A stretch of 64,000 nucleotides of DNA from Rhizophlyctis rosea. Lineage: Eukaryota > Chytridiomycota > Chytridiomycetes > Rhizophlyctidales > Rhizophlyctidaceae. Both the position numbers and the translations under genes were made by a program. Under the pieces are notes generated by a model. The model had not been told where the DNA came from, made no database searches, and saw only the letters and a program-made list of their open reading frames with translations. The stretch spans positions 29,074 to 93,073 of the forward strand of contig JADGJC010000069.1 in NCBI GenBank assembly GCA_027596075.1, given 5' to 3'. This document shows positions 42,779 through 53,044 of the stretch, in pieces (the stretch's first letter is position 1; each line of letters opens with the position of its first letter).

Positions 42779-44021
42779 TCAGTCCCAAAATCGACGAGAA
42801 AACCTTCCCTTGAACGCGCTTCTCCTTCCACACCAACTGCCCCATCGAGATTTTCCAGATTCTTCCTCAACACCTTCGACATGTTCCCACTCACTTCCAG
42901 CATCACTCGATTCACTCATACTTCCCGTTACGTTCTGCCCACCAGATCCACCAACCACCTCATTCTTGAACCCCGTCATATCCTGCCCACCAGACAAACC
43001 ACCAGTAAACTCACTTCCCATCTCGTTCTGCCCACCAGATCCACCACGACCCTCACCAACCACGTCATCCTTAATCCCCCTCACATCCTGCCCACCAGAC
43101 GAACCACCACCAACCTCCTCATCCTCAAACCCCATAACCCTCCCCAAAGTCCTAACAGCCCCCTCAACCGTCCCAAACTTCCTAACATACCACTCCCTCT
43201 CCTCATTCAACAACATTCCACTCTGCAGCGCAGTCAAAAGCTGCTCAACATCCGCATTCGTGAATTCCCGTGCGCGAGGTTTCAACAGCCCCATGGCCTG
43301 CAGTCTACGAGCGTTCCGGTTCCGGTCGGGGTTCATCTGGATTTCAGAGGGTGTGGGGGGTATGGGTGTAGCGGCGGGGTGTGTGTGAGTTGAAGAAAGA
43401 GCGCTGGGCATGCGGCCGGATTGGATTAAGTCGGTTAGGGATGGTTTGTTTAGGTCGGATGTTTGGCGTTTTGGTTGGGTGTTGGGGAGTTGTGAAGTGG
43501 TGTTGTTGTTGGAAGAGAGACGGGTATTGTGCCCGGATTGGAATAGGTCGTCCAGGAATGGTGTGGATGGTTCGGTTGGGTAGCGGTATTCATATTTTAG
43601 TTGATCGGTGAGGAATTGTGCGGGAGTGTTCCCGGAGGCAAAGAGGACGCTGGGCATACGACCGGATTGGATGAGGTCGTTTAGGGTTGGGGTTGGAGGT
43701 TTTTGGGGTTGTGGTTGTGGTGAGGTTGTTGTTCTGAATGTTTTCGTCGTCTGGTTGAGATATTCTTGAGGCATTTTACCGGAAGCGATGAGAGCGCTGG
43801 GCATGCGGCCAGATTGGATTAGGTCATTTAAGGTTGGGGTGGGAGGCTTTTGGGCTTGTGGTGGTGGTGAGGGTGTTCTGACTCTGACTGGTTCAATGTT
43901 AAGGAATTCTGGGGGCATTTGGCCTGAAGACAGGAGGGCGCTGGGCATGCGGCCGGATTGAATTAAGTCGTTCAAGGTTGGCGTGGGAGGTTTTTTGGGG
44001 TTGTGGTTGTGGTGAAGGCAT
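42779..44021 (-). CDS. Protein with repeated LNDLIQSGRMPSAL motifs, one-base frameshift near the start
   Basis: The ATG at 44021 (AAAACAATG) opens MPSPQPQPQK and then meets a run of six A (43991-43996 on the plus strand as T). The 398-codon downstream frame is one base off; in internal copies of the same text the run is five A, so one extra A explains the break. Downstream there are five PTLNDLIQSGRMPSAL-type units about every 48-75 residues, the fourth degenerate, and the half-unit SG(K/Q)MPxE(Y/F)L follows several of them. A conserved helical block comes next (TNADVEQLLTALQSGMLLNEE), then four SGGQ(D/N)xxG units and an acidic-basic end. I know no family with this array. A repeated peptide ligand for one partner is the natural reading. 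Confidence 0.7.
43401..43980. repeat. Coding repeat array (SGRMPSAL units)
   Basis: DNA units with core GCGCTGGGCATGCGGCCGGA (plus strand) recur at about 43401, 43647, 43794 and 43938, with a decayed one near 43525. Conservation at the base level points to recent duplication or strong codon constraint. Confidence 0.75.
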
Positions 44022-44569
44022 TGTTTTGAGTTCGGGTTTATATTGTTAATTTGGGTGAGAGGGTGTGCGTTCTTGCGTGGACGCCGAGCTTGGTGGTGAG
44101 GGTTGGCTTTAGAACGTTGGATGGAGGCAGGCTTTGCCCTTCACGAGGTTGAATTTTGCAAGAAAAGAGAAAATGTTGGATTTTGTTGCTAGAACTATTA
44201 ATGGTTTTTCGTGGCTTTCCATGTTTCCGTCATTCGAGAGTTGATCTGCTTGAAAAGAAGGAAAGATTTGCGTTCATCATTCGGGATGTGCAGGCTGTCC
44301 GATTTCTGGAATGTGGAGTGGCTTGTGATATATGTGATCACTGATATATGAAGTACCGGGCGAAACGTTTTTGTTACACACTTTGTGTTCAATGTGGTCG
44401 GAATAGTTGGTAACAACGAGAATGCGCCCGGCTTGCCCGAATGTAAAATTGCAGATCCCCATCTTGTTTCTGTGTCCAAATTTGTTTCCCGCTTTCTTCC
44501 ATTCGCCTGTCAAATTCCTACACCAATTTTGAACATCCGAGGGTGTTCATCTTGCTCACTCAATCCATC
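44022..44569. other. Divergent intergenic region
   Basis: Between the heads of the repeat-protein gene (minus) and the gene at 44570 (plus); no ORF or motif recognised. Confidence 0.5.
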
Positions 44570-45208
44570 ATGTCTGAGATCTCCCGGCCTCCAGCATACG
44601 CCGACATACACTCAACTCCACCTGGGACTCCCCCATCGTCAACCAGTGCTATCGCCTCGGCACCACCACTTTCCCGAGCTGAAACGCTGCTGCAGTCCCA
44701 TATTTCCCAATCGACCCCCTCATACCCTCAGCAACAACCTCACCCACTTCTCGCACCTTCCATCCGACTCGTTCCCGTAGGACTTTCTCCGACCAGCCTC
44801 ACTCACGTCAACCTCTCACACATCAACGCCATATCCGACAATGTCAACAGCGCTGTCCTCCGGCCGACCATCTATTTCGGCTATCCTATCTTCAAGACCA
44901 ACGTGACACTGGCGAGACCCACCACATTGGAAGATATCCTGATGATGGCGCATCCTGGGGAGTTTGTGTCGGTTTTTAATGTGGGACGGTGTGTGTTGAT
45001 TGTCAGGCCGGAGGCGGTTCTGGAGATTAGACAGCAGGGATTGAGCAATGGGCATGGGTATGGGGTGGGAGTTTTGGTTGCGAGTGAGGTTTTGGAGGCA
45101 GCAAATAAAGGAGGGGATGTTGGGGTCAAGAGACCTGCGAGGGTTTTCCTACCTGGAATGGCGGTTGAGGAGGTGATGAGGATGTTGAGTGAGCGGACGA
45201 TGTTTTGA
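44570..45208 (+). CDS. Hypothetical protein, 212 residues
   Basis: ATG at 44570 (CATCATG) is chosen over an upstream in-frame codon because it begins a Ser/Pro-rich, plausible N-terminus (MSEISRPPAYADIHS). Residues about 60-212 look folded: RPTIYFGYPIFKTNVTLARP, then DILMMAHPGEFVSVFNVGRC and VGVLVASEVLEAANKGG. There is no signal peptide, TM helix or known motif. Function unknown; the reading frame is intact. Confidence 0.65.
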   Translation: MSEISRPPAYADIHSTPPGTPPSSTSAIASAPPLSRAETLLQSHISQSTPSYPQQQPHPLLAPSIRLVPVGLSPTSLTHVNLSHINAISDNVNSAVLRPTIYFGYPIFKTNVTLARPTTLEDILMMAHPGEFVSVFNVGRCVLIVRPEAVLEIRQQGLSNGHGYGVGVLVASEVLEAANKGGDVGVKRPARVFLPGMAVEEVMRMLSERTMF

Positions 45209-45826
45209 AGACGGCGGATGTGGAGGGTTAGCGGGCTAGATCAGAATGAAAGAAGGAAGCAGGCAAGATGGGGTATGCATCCGCAACACGACGCATATAC
45301 AACTCCATGCAGTAGACAGCGGGAATACATATATATCTTTGTAAATAATCGGTAGATACCATGGGTAATGTCAGTTGTTCTCATTTGTATACTGTAGCAG
45401 ACTCAACGGACCAAAAACATCATCCTGTCAGGAAGTTAGGACACAATACCTATTCCCTATGCGACCATAGCATACCTTGGAAGGCGATAGATGTTAAATA
45501 TCAGAAATGGCCACGTACCTGGCATGCTAAAATAACTCGCGCTCGAGTTACAGCACATACTACTGCCATCACAAATTGTGCTAATGAATTTGGTGTGGCG
45601 CAGATGTCGTCAATGGCCACCACACTGACAAACCAGGTCCAGAGTCCCTGTCCCACGCTCTTTCCCATAACTTACATTTATCACAGCATAGTCAGTATCG
45701 TCATCCAGTGAGCCCAATTTCACCCAAACCATATCACCCTGTTCTCCCACTAGCTGCAAGCATAGTCTTGTTGAGACAAGAACTTCGACATATTCGGCAT
45801 CGCTCTTCCTCCTCTGCAGATAGCTC
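45209..45826. other. Intergenic, promoter of the phosphoesterase gene
   Basis: No ORF with motifs. A CATATATATCTTTG stretch lies near 45328 but is far from the next start at 45827. Confidence 0.4.
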
Positions 45827-47388
45827 ATGTCCACCTCTTCCTCCGCAGCAGCATCCTCATCCTCAACTACAATACACCACCCACTCCTCACCGTCCCACC
45901 ACACACCCTCCTCACCCACCCAACACTCTTCGTCATCCAAGAGCACGACGCGACAGCTCACCACTACGACCTGCGACTACGCGTGCCAGCTCGTCAGGAT
46001 AGCGGGTTGAAGGTTGAGGATGGTGTTGTGAGAGATGACGTGCTGAGGAGTTGGGCGGTGCCGAAGGGTCCTAGTGGTGTGCCTGGGGAGAGGAGAGTCG
46101 CGGTTGAGACGGAGGACCATGAGCTGGAGGTGGGTTGAGTAACGTAATTGCTTGACAAGTGTAGTATGGGCAAAGGATGTTGACGTCAGAGAAATGACTT
46201 TTGTCTGGCCTGATATTTGAAATCATTAGTATGCACTGTACGAAGGCGTGATACCCTCTGGCTCCTACGGGGCAGGTGAGGTGATTATTATTGCGTTATA
46301 TCAAAGTGTTCTGGTGCAGTTGTTCAATGACCGAAACTTCCTCATTGATGCAGGCACCGTAGTAGTATGGGACATTGGAACATACGAGGTAGCACCCAAA
46401 GATTCAAAAAAATGGCTCGCAAAGCAGCAAGCCACGGGAAAGCTGAAACGCAAGCGTAAGGTGGATGATAAATACTATGAGACAACATCGTCCTCCGGAT
46501 CCGATACGGAGATTGATGAAGTGGAGGACCAAATAGACGAGCGAAAAGCGGATCAGCAGAGATTGGTGGAGGGTTTGGCAAGGGTGAGTTTTTAGGTTAC
46601 ATCTTCATTTGCATGCCAACTACATACTGTGAAATCATCATCCAACGACAACTCGTCCACCATACAAATCACAGGACCACATAACCCTCCGCTTCAACGG
46701 CGTAAAACTAAAAGGCGAATACACCCTAATCAAACTCGCCAGCTCCAAAAACACTCAGAGCCTAAAAGACCCAGCAAGACAAGACCGACGCTCTAGATCA
46801 ATGTCCGCTTCCTCCTCTCGGGGTGGGTCACCGTCACCTACACCTGCGCCATCTCTGGAAGGTATACATAAACCCGTTGCCGGGAGACAGAGTTGGTTGT
46901 TGGTAAAGAAGAAGGATGAGGGGGGTGGGAGTGGGAGTTCCATATCGTCGGCAGCAGCAGTGCCCCTCCCACCATTACCGCCCGGACGGTCAGTGCCGTT
47001 GAGTTTAGTACACCAATTCCCAGCCTCAGTCCTAAGCGGGAAGACGGCCGCGGAAATCGCGGCTGAGCATGGTACTAGTATGAGGGTGAGGGGGTTGAAG
47101 AGGGAGAGATCGGGGGTTAAGAAGGAGGCTGGGGTGAAGAGTGAGGTGATGAGTGAGAGGGTTAAGAGGGAGGGTGGCGGGTGGAGTGGGGTGGTGGATT
47201 TGGTTGAAGAGGATGAGACTACTGNNNNNNNNNNGGTGTTTTGGTTTTTTTTGTTGTCCACCGGTTTTTTGTTGGGGGGGGGGGGGGGGGGGGTGGTTCG
47301 GGGGTTCTGGGGGGTGGGGGGGGGGGGGGGGTGGGGTCGGGGGAGAGGTGGTGAGGGGTTGGTGAGGGTTAAGGATGAGGAAATGTGA
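45827..47388 (+). CDS. Stand-alone LigD-type 3'-phosphoesterase domain protein, 4 exons, 3' end disturbed by a gap
   Basis: Exons 45827-46129, 46230-46275, 46354-46583 and 46675 onward; introns of 100, 78 and 91 nt, phases 0, 1 and 0. Spliced text gives the whole phosphoesterase module of bacterial DNA ligase D: LFVIQEHDATAHHYDLRLRV (metal and catalytic His/Asp pattern H..H-x-D), LRSWAVPKGPS, VETEDHELEYALYEGVIPSG (the EDH His), SGSYGAGTVVVWD, LRFNGVKLKGEYTLIK and the final WLLVKKKDE. An acidic insert lies before exon 4. In bacteria this domain trims 3'-phosphate or ribonucleotide ends during end joining; stand-alone eukaryotic forms are known from fungi and archaea-like settings, so a DNA-end-repair role is inferred. 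After residue VDLVEEDE the frame hits 10 N and G-runs; the last 20 residues (to 47388) are uncertain. Confidence 0.82.
47225..47234. other. Assembly gap of 10 N
   Basis: Placeholder gap of unknown true length inside the last exon of the phosphoesterase gene. Confidence 0.95.
47274..47340. repeat. G-homopolymer region next to gap
   Basis: Long G runs broken by single T or C bases, immediately right of the N gap. Most likely poor sequence at a contig end; it could also be a genuine G-rich tract. Confidence 0.7.
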
Positions 47389-50300
47389 TCGTGAGAATTG
47401 GCGGAATTGTGAAGATCTTCATCCCAATTGATTCAGGATACAGTCATATTTCTGTTCACAGTCCATTCTGGTGGCGCAAGCGTTTGTTAGATTGCTGACG
47501 GGAATCAGGATCTGTTCATCGGCCTGGTCAATGTCCCGTTTTTTTTTTCTTAACCTTCATTTGTCAACAACTGCATGTTGCAAAAGTCAAATGGGCCCGA
47601 ACGTACACAACTATGGAATGCGGATGCTACCATGAAAAATGCTAGAGGTTGTATTCCATCTACATTTTGTGCTTGTCTTCCTGAGCCCATTATTTTTGGT
47701 TGACCTTTTTGTGGTTGTCTGAGTAACGTACACCACTGGTAGTTTCACAACAGCGGCCGTGTATTTGTCGAACGAAAGTTGAATGGACTAATGGGTCATC
47801 ATAAAATGGCTTTTGCATGCAGCAAAACCCGCCGTTCATTCGGTTCGAGCACGCTTGTGTTTCCTTTAGGGAATCCCTGGCATACCGCAGCCATTGATGC
47901 CGGTATGCTAACAAGCCATTGACAAAGCTGCAAGCGTGTTTTATCTTTGATAGCGTATTGGATCACACGATTAGGTGTGTGCAGGGGAATTTTGCGCAGT
48001 TTGTGCTCAGTATGGGATTTTGCTTTCTTTTGAGTCTGTCTTGGATAATGAGCAGCAGATGCTTTGAAAGGAAATCAAAAGGATGCGGCCCGGTTCCATC
48101 TGCCCAAGCCATGTTCGTGGCTGCTCATTGTGCACTGATGGATTGTCTGCGCTTGGCTCGTCAGTCTCATCTTGATCAACCATATTGGGGTGCCGAGGTC
48201 CCTGTGATCGTCGACACAGCCATGGTATGCATCTAGACCCAAAAAGGGAATCCATGAATGAATCTGGAGTCATTGTGTGCTTCGATAGCACTGGATTCGC
48301 GTCCATCACGTGTCTCATACGGAGAACATCGTTTTTCTCTTTGATCCTTGCCAAGCTTTGTAGTGATAGTGACCATTGGATCCTTCATCCTCTGTTTGTA
48401 CAATCTACAGTACTACAAATGCGTAATTGGTTACCTTCAAATTGAGGATCAATCAGATCATTTGCTTGACCCCGTTTTCTTGCGTGCTTCATCAAAAAAA
48501 ATCTTCTGTTTCCCGATGTGGAAGACTATGACTGCCTTCCTGTTCCCTTTCGGCCTCCATCAAGCTTTAGACCTTCTGAAACGAGATTTAGTATGTAGGT
48601 TGATCTTCCTTCCTGTCGATCCTCGCCTTGACGACGCCGACTGTATCCCAACAATGCCGACAGGGCAGTCATCTGTTAGTTCTTGGGCGCGGCAGATGGT
48701 CCGTCGATGGTAAAATTCAAGATGTGTACTCGTCTCCAATGCTGCTAGGCTTCGCATATTTCTTTTTCGAAGGAGCATCAACGACAAAATGGTTGGAAAG
48801 CGAAGTCCATGTAGTACCTGAAAATGAAGTCCATGTCGATTGCGGGCTTCGATTACTCATGATTTACGACCGTCATAGTGATTACAAAGACAAATAAGAA
48901 GAGAGATTGCTGGTATGGAAATCCATGCGATGCTCATGCAAACCTCCCGGAAAAACGGACAAATAACTTTTTGTATTGCCAAAATCAGAATGGGGCGCAG
49001 GCGAACGTTGGATAGTAAGAAAAAAGGTTTGGGCATGTGGTAGCGCGGGAAAAGGTACCCACGTATCGAAGTCAAAAACAGTTACTTGCTATTGATGACT
49101 CAAACCTTGGGCTTAGGAACCCCATGGCTGTGGGTTCACAACTTTGATCGCCCATTCTCTTTTATTGCTTTCCATCTGAATCATTTTCCTGCACGCAATC
49201 ACGCCAAAAAAGTTCAACGGAAACCCGTGAATAAGTGCCGGCGGCTGCTTGAACTGCTGATACTCTTCAGTGTGAGTTTCTGAAATTTTGTACTTCATCA
49301 TCAGCGTCGCGTTGACCGAAGCTGACCGAAGTCTCAATGATTCAGATGGTCCGAATAGTGTCTCAAGACAGTCAAGACCCTAAGCCGATGATTCTCGTAC
49401 GCAACTGGCGCACCTGCCAGTGTGCAGCAGACTTCGCGTGTGCAAAAAAGTCGCGGGGAAGGAGTTCATCTTCCAAACCAAGCTAAACCATGTGCGATGA
49501 CGATAGCGCTGGCAATGAACAATTGAATGTGGGTTAACAATCATAATATATGATTTGCACGACATGTTGCTCTTGGACACGGATTGATTCTGTCTCTGCA
49601 TTTGTAATCCTCACTCGGATGACCTCGCTCGAAAGTTGTGGAGGGCAAATGTTTGGACCGAGATCCAGGGACCGCAAAAAATCTCATCGCAAAATTGTAG
49701 GTCCGTACCATTTCTTCGCGTTCAATTTTTATTCCACAATCGCCAGTAGGAGTGAAGGCACTTCTGTTCTCGTTATAGGCAGCATAATTCCTCTATCAGG
49801 GGAAATGTACTTCTTGCCCTAAATTCTGCTTTTCTCGCAACAGGCCAGCTGCTCACTTTTGGGAATGACGAAAAGTGCCAAGTGTGCCATGTTCTATCAA
49901 CAACAACCATGCGCGGCATTGGTATCAAAGCGCAATCAACCTCTTCCTTTTGAGTTCCAAGGTGACTGATGGATCCTGAATCAGTCCTGCCCCACTGGTT
50001 TTTTTCGGTGTAACCTGTGGTTGGAAACAATCCATATCAATCCGTTGGCAAGAGTTACTTCGTGGTGAATTGACTGAGCGGAAACGCAATTTGATAGGCA
50101 TACTCTCTCGGTCCAACTCTCTTGGAACTGCTTCCTTTCTTTTGCGTTGTCGGCTCGGGCTTTGCGTGACTTCATTCGATCAGCGCTCGCTTGAAGTGAG
50201 ACACCGGATGTGCTTCTCATGGGCCATCTCCAGTTGTTTTCAAAGATCGCGATCTGATCCAATTCAAAGTATGGATGAAGTGGACTTCACCTATTCATCA

Positions 50301-53044
50301 ATCTGAATGTTCGACATATCATCGATATTATCAATGATAGATTACCTTTAATGAAAGGGTTTTGCTCCGGGGACAGTGATATGTTGGGGCGCTGGAAGTC
50401 AGGGGCAAAGAAAACTAAAGAATGTGCATAACAATGAGGTCAGTTCAATAATGATTGACCACTGCGAAGTATTTGGTTCTGTTGAAGACATATAATCAAA
50501 ATAAACCCATTCTACACCCCTCTTCAGCAGCTGGAGCTCGAGGTTCATCCCAGTCATCCCCCTTGCGCATCAACAGAGCATAATGCTTCCTTGCGTTTCA
50601 TGGGCAGTATTTTCCTGAGATATCCACGGACACAAAGAGTAAAGTCCAACAGTTCAGGTCTGTTGGGAAATACTTACACCGAACTTAATCATGCATGAGG
50701 AATGAACCAACATACCATTTTGGAATCATGAACAAGTCGGCTGCGATCGATGTGTTCCAGACCATCAGCAAGCAGTCGTCACCCGCGAACCATGCCACTT
50801 GAGGCTGACGAGGATCAAAGCACTTGACCATCATGGCGGATCGGCATCATTACCAATTCTCCATTCAACCTGGGAGCAAGCTTCCAATAGCCTATACCAT
50901 ATTACTGAAAAAATCAGATTGCAGCTACGAGACTGCTCAATAAAGGTTGCTATGGAATACCATTGGCGACGTTTCTAATTTTTTTTTTTTCTCCGTTGTC
51001 GGCCCTCAAGATTTCAACTACAGAAGTTACGGAAAAGTGATGCATGCCTCCAGCATATGTCCCCAGTCGTGCAGACCCAATCTCAAGGCCTGTAAGATTG
51101 ATAATAAGTCATTAAAAACTCTTTCATTGATAGAATCGAATCAGAATACGCAAGTCAACCAGTAGTTTCACTCTCCGAGACTCCACAACGTTCTTACGAC
51201 GCACAGGAAAAACTAGGAAAGAGCACGGAAGCTGGACGGATCAGTCCCCAACGCCACTCACTGTTGTATTTGGATCATTGAAAATCAGATGTGGGATCCC
51301 TTGGCGCCCTTCTCACGTCCGGTTTTCTGGGAGTTACTTTTTTACGAGGTAGCAGTCAGCCGACGAAACAGCTTGGAGAATTAGTGGTAACTATCATTCG
51401 TTCATGGAAGTCAGGAACATCCCTAGCTCACATAACAGCTGGTTCACAGGCGTTTCTTAGCTTTCGAACGAAAAATTGCATTGCTACGTTCTTGTTTGAG
51501 TCCTTTGCCTCGTACATCATGAAGGCAGGCCAGAAAAAAAAAAAAAAACTACGCATGAGGGAGTGGAGGCACACACAACACGCAAATTTGCGGCGTTACC
51601 GTTGATTGTTGTCTGCCGTAACGTACTGCTGGAAAATATGTATCAGGCAAATGTCTGTCAATGTCAGGGGGAAATCAGCATCGTTCAAAGAGGGATGTAA
51701 ACTTCCATGGAATTTTGGAGTTGTGGAAGTTTACCCCACCTTTGCTCCCTTTATGTACTGTACACTTGAGGCCTACGTTGTTTCTCGCTCATTAAGAATG
51801 ATTTCAAAAAAATGAATGATGAACGCGCTAAGGTTCATTCAACCTGCTGCCCTGTGTATTTCAGGGATGCAAGCTGACCTCAACCTATAACTCCTATACT
51901 TCCCCGTTGGATTGCTTGATTGACATCCGTCAAATGCAAGGGGTTACGGTGTCTGCACAATAGAATCCCTGACTTCACTGGTTCATGAGACTGCACCGCT
52001 TGTCCTGAGTTTGTCCTGAGTAAGTTGAGTATGGTCCATAGCCTTCTTCCAAAACCAGGAACCTCTCCTGTCAGAATGAAAGATGGTCCATTCACCCCGG
52101 ATCGAGCCCACCATCCTTCCTGAAGCGCTATGGTTTAGGCATGAAAAATAAGCCCAAACTTGTTGTCTTCATCACTGCCAAATGCCACGTCCGCACAGAG
52201 AGTCCAAACCTGAGAGTCAGAACGAAATCCTGAAAAGTGTCAAACCCCCTCAATCAGTATCTATCTCCTCAAGGGACGTTTAGAATGATGCATGTATCTG
52301 GGTCTAACCCCATTCTCCTCGTGCGAAGTTTCAACACATATATCAATCGGAATCAGCTTGCTTAGATTGATGGTCCACTTCCGCCATATGCATCCAGAAC
52401 ACCGAATGGTTCGGGCATCTGCAACTTGTGTAGTCATCTCGTTTTCTTTTTTGTTCGTGTAACATTGCAGTCAAGTCCAGTAATGTTGTGTGAGGGATTC
52501 ACATTCAATTTATATGGCCCGCCGAAACGGATGTAAGTTGTTTATGATACCTTTGTTGCCACGTGTACATGGGTCACATACATGATGCGCCTGTCAAAAT
52601 GTTCAAGCATTCATGTCATGCTTGTTCTTGATTGACACTTGCCGTTTGTCGCGAGGGTGCTCTGGCTTGTTGTGGTTGCCGGGCTGGGCCGCCAACCTGA
52701 AACAAATTGGAGCTGCAATAGCTCCACGCTTTGGAGTGGTTAGCGCGTTCTTTACATTTGTTTATCAGCGAACCCCTAGCCTGCAAGCCCCCAGCCAAAG
52801 CGTCGAGCCATTGCAGTCCCAACATCATTTGCAAGAAGACTTTTTTGCTGGTGTCAATCATCCGCATCCTTTCCAACCCTTGAGTAGATGAGTCATCACA
52901 CTGTCCACACCAAGCCATCTATTCACCAGCGAAAAAATCTATGTCCACAAAGTCCGGTCTTATTCACAAAAATAAAACAGAAAAAAAGTACAAGATAACC
53001 ACTCCTACCCATCTACCCACACTAAAAAACCTACACCGTCCCCT
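47389..53044. other. Gene-poor 5.6-kb region
   Basis: No ORF above about 121 codons and none with motifs; base composition is less GC-rich than the genes, with scattered A/T runs. I looked for tRNA B-box-like words, terminal repeats and transposase or reverse-transcriptase text and saw none. It might be a degraded transposon, an unannotated non-coding RNA locus or simply spacer. Confidence 0.5.

Noticed and set aside
47274..47340. Poly-Gly protein segment encoded by G runs
   Set aside because: It directly abuts an N gap and most likely reflects bad base calls at a contig end.
48007..48713. ORFs of 115 (minus) and 121 (plus) codons in the gene-poor block
   Set aside because: They overlap partly, have no motifs, and nothing nearby supports expression.
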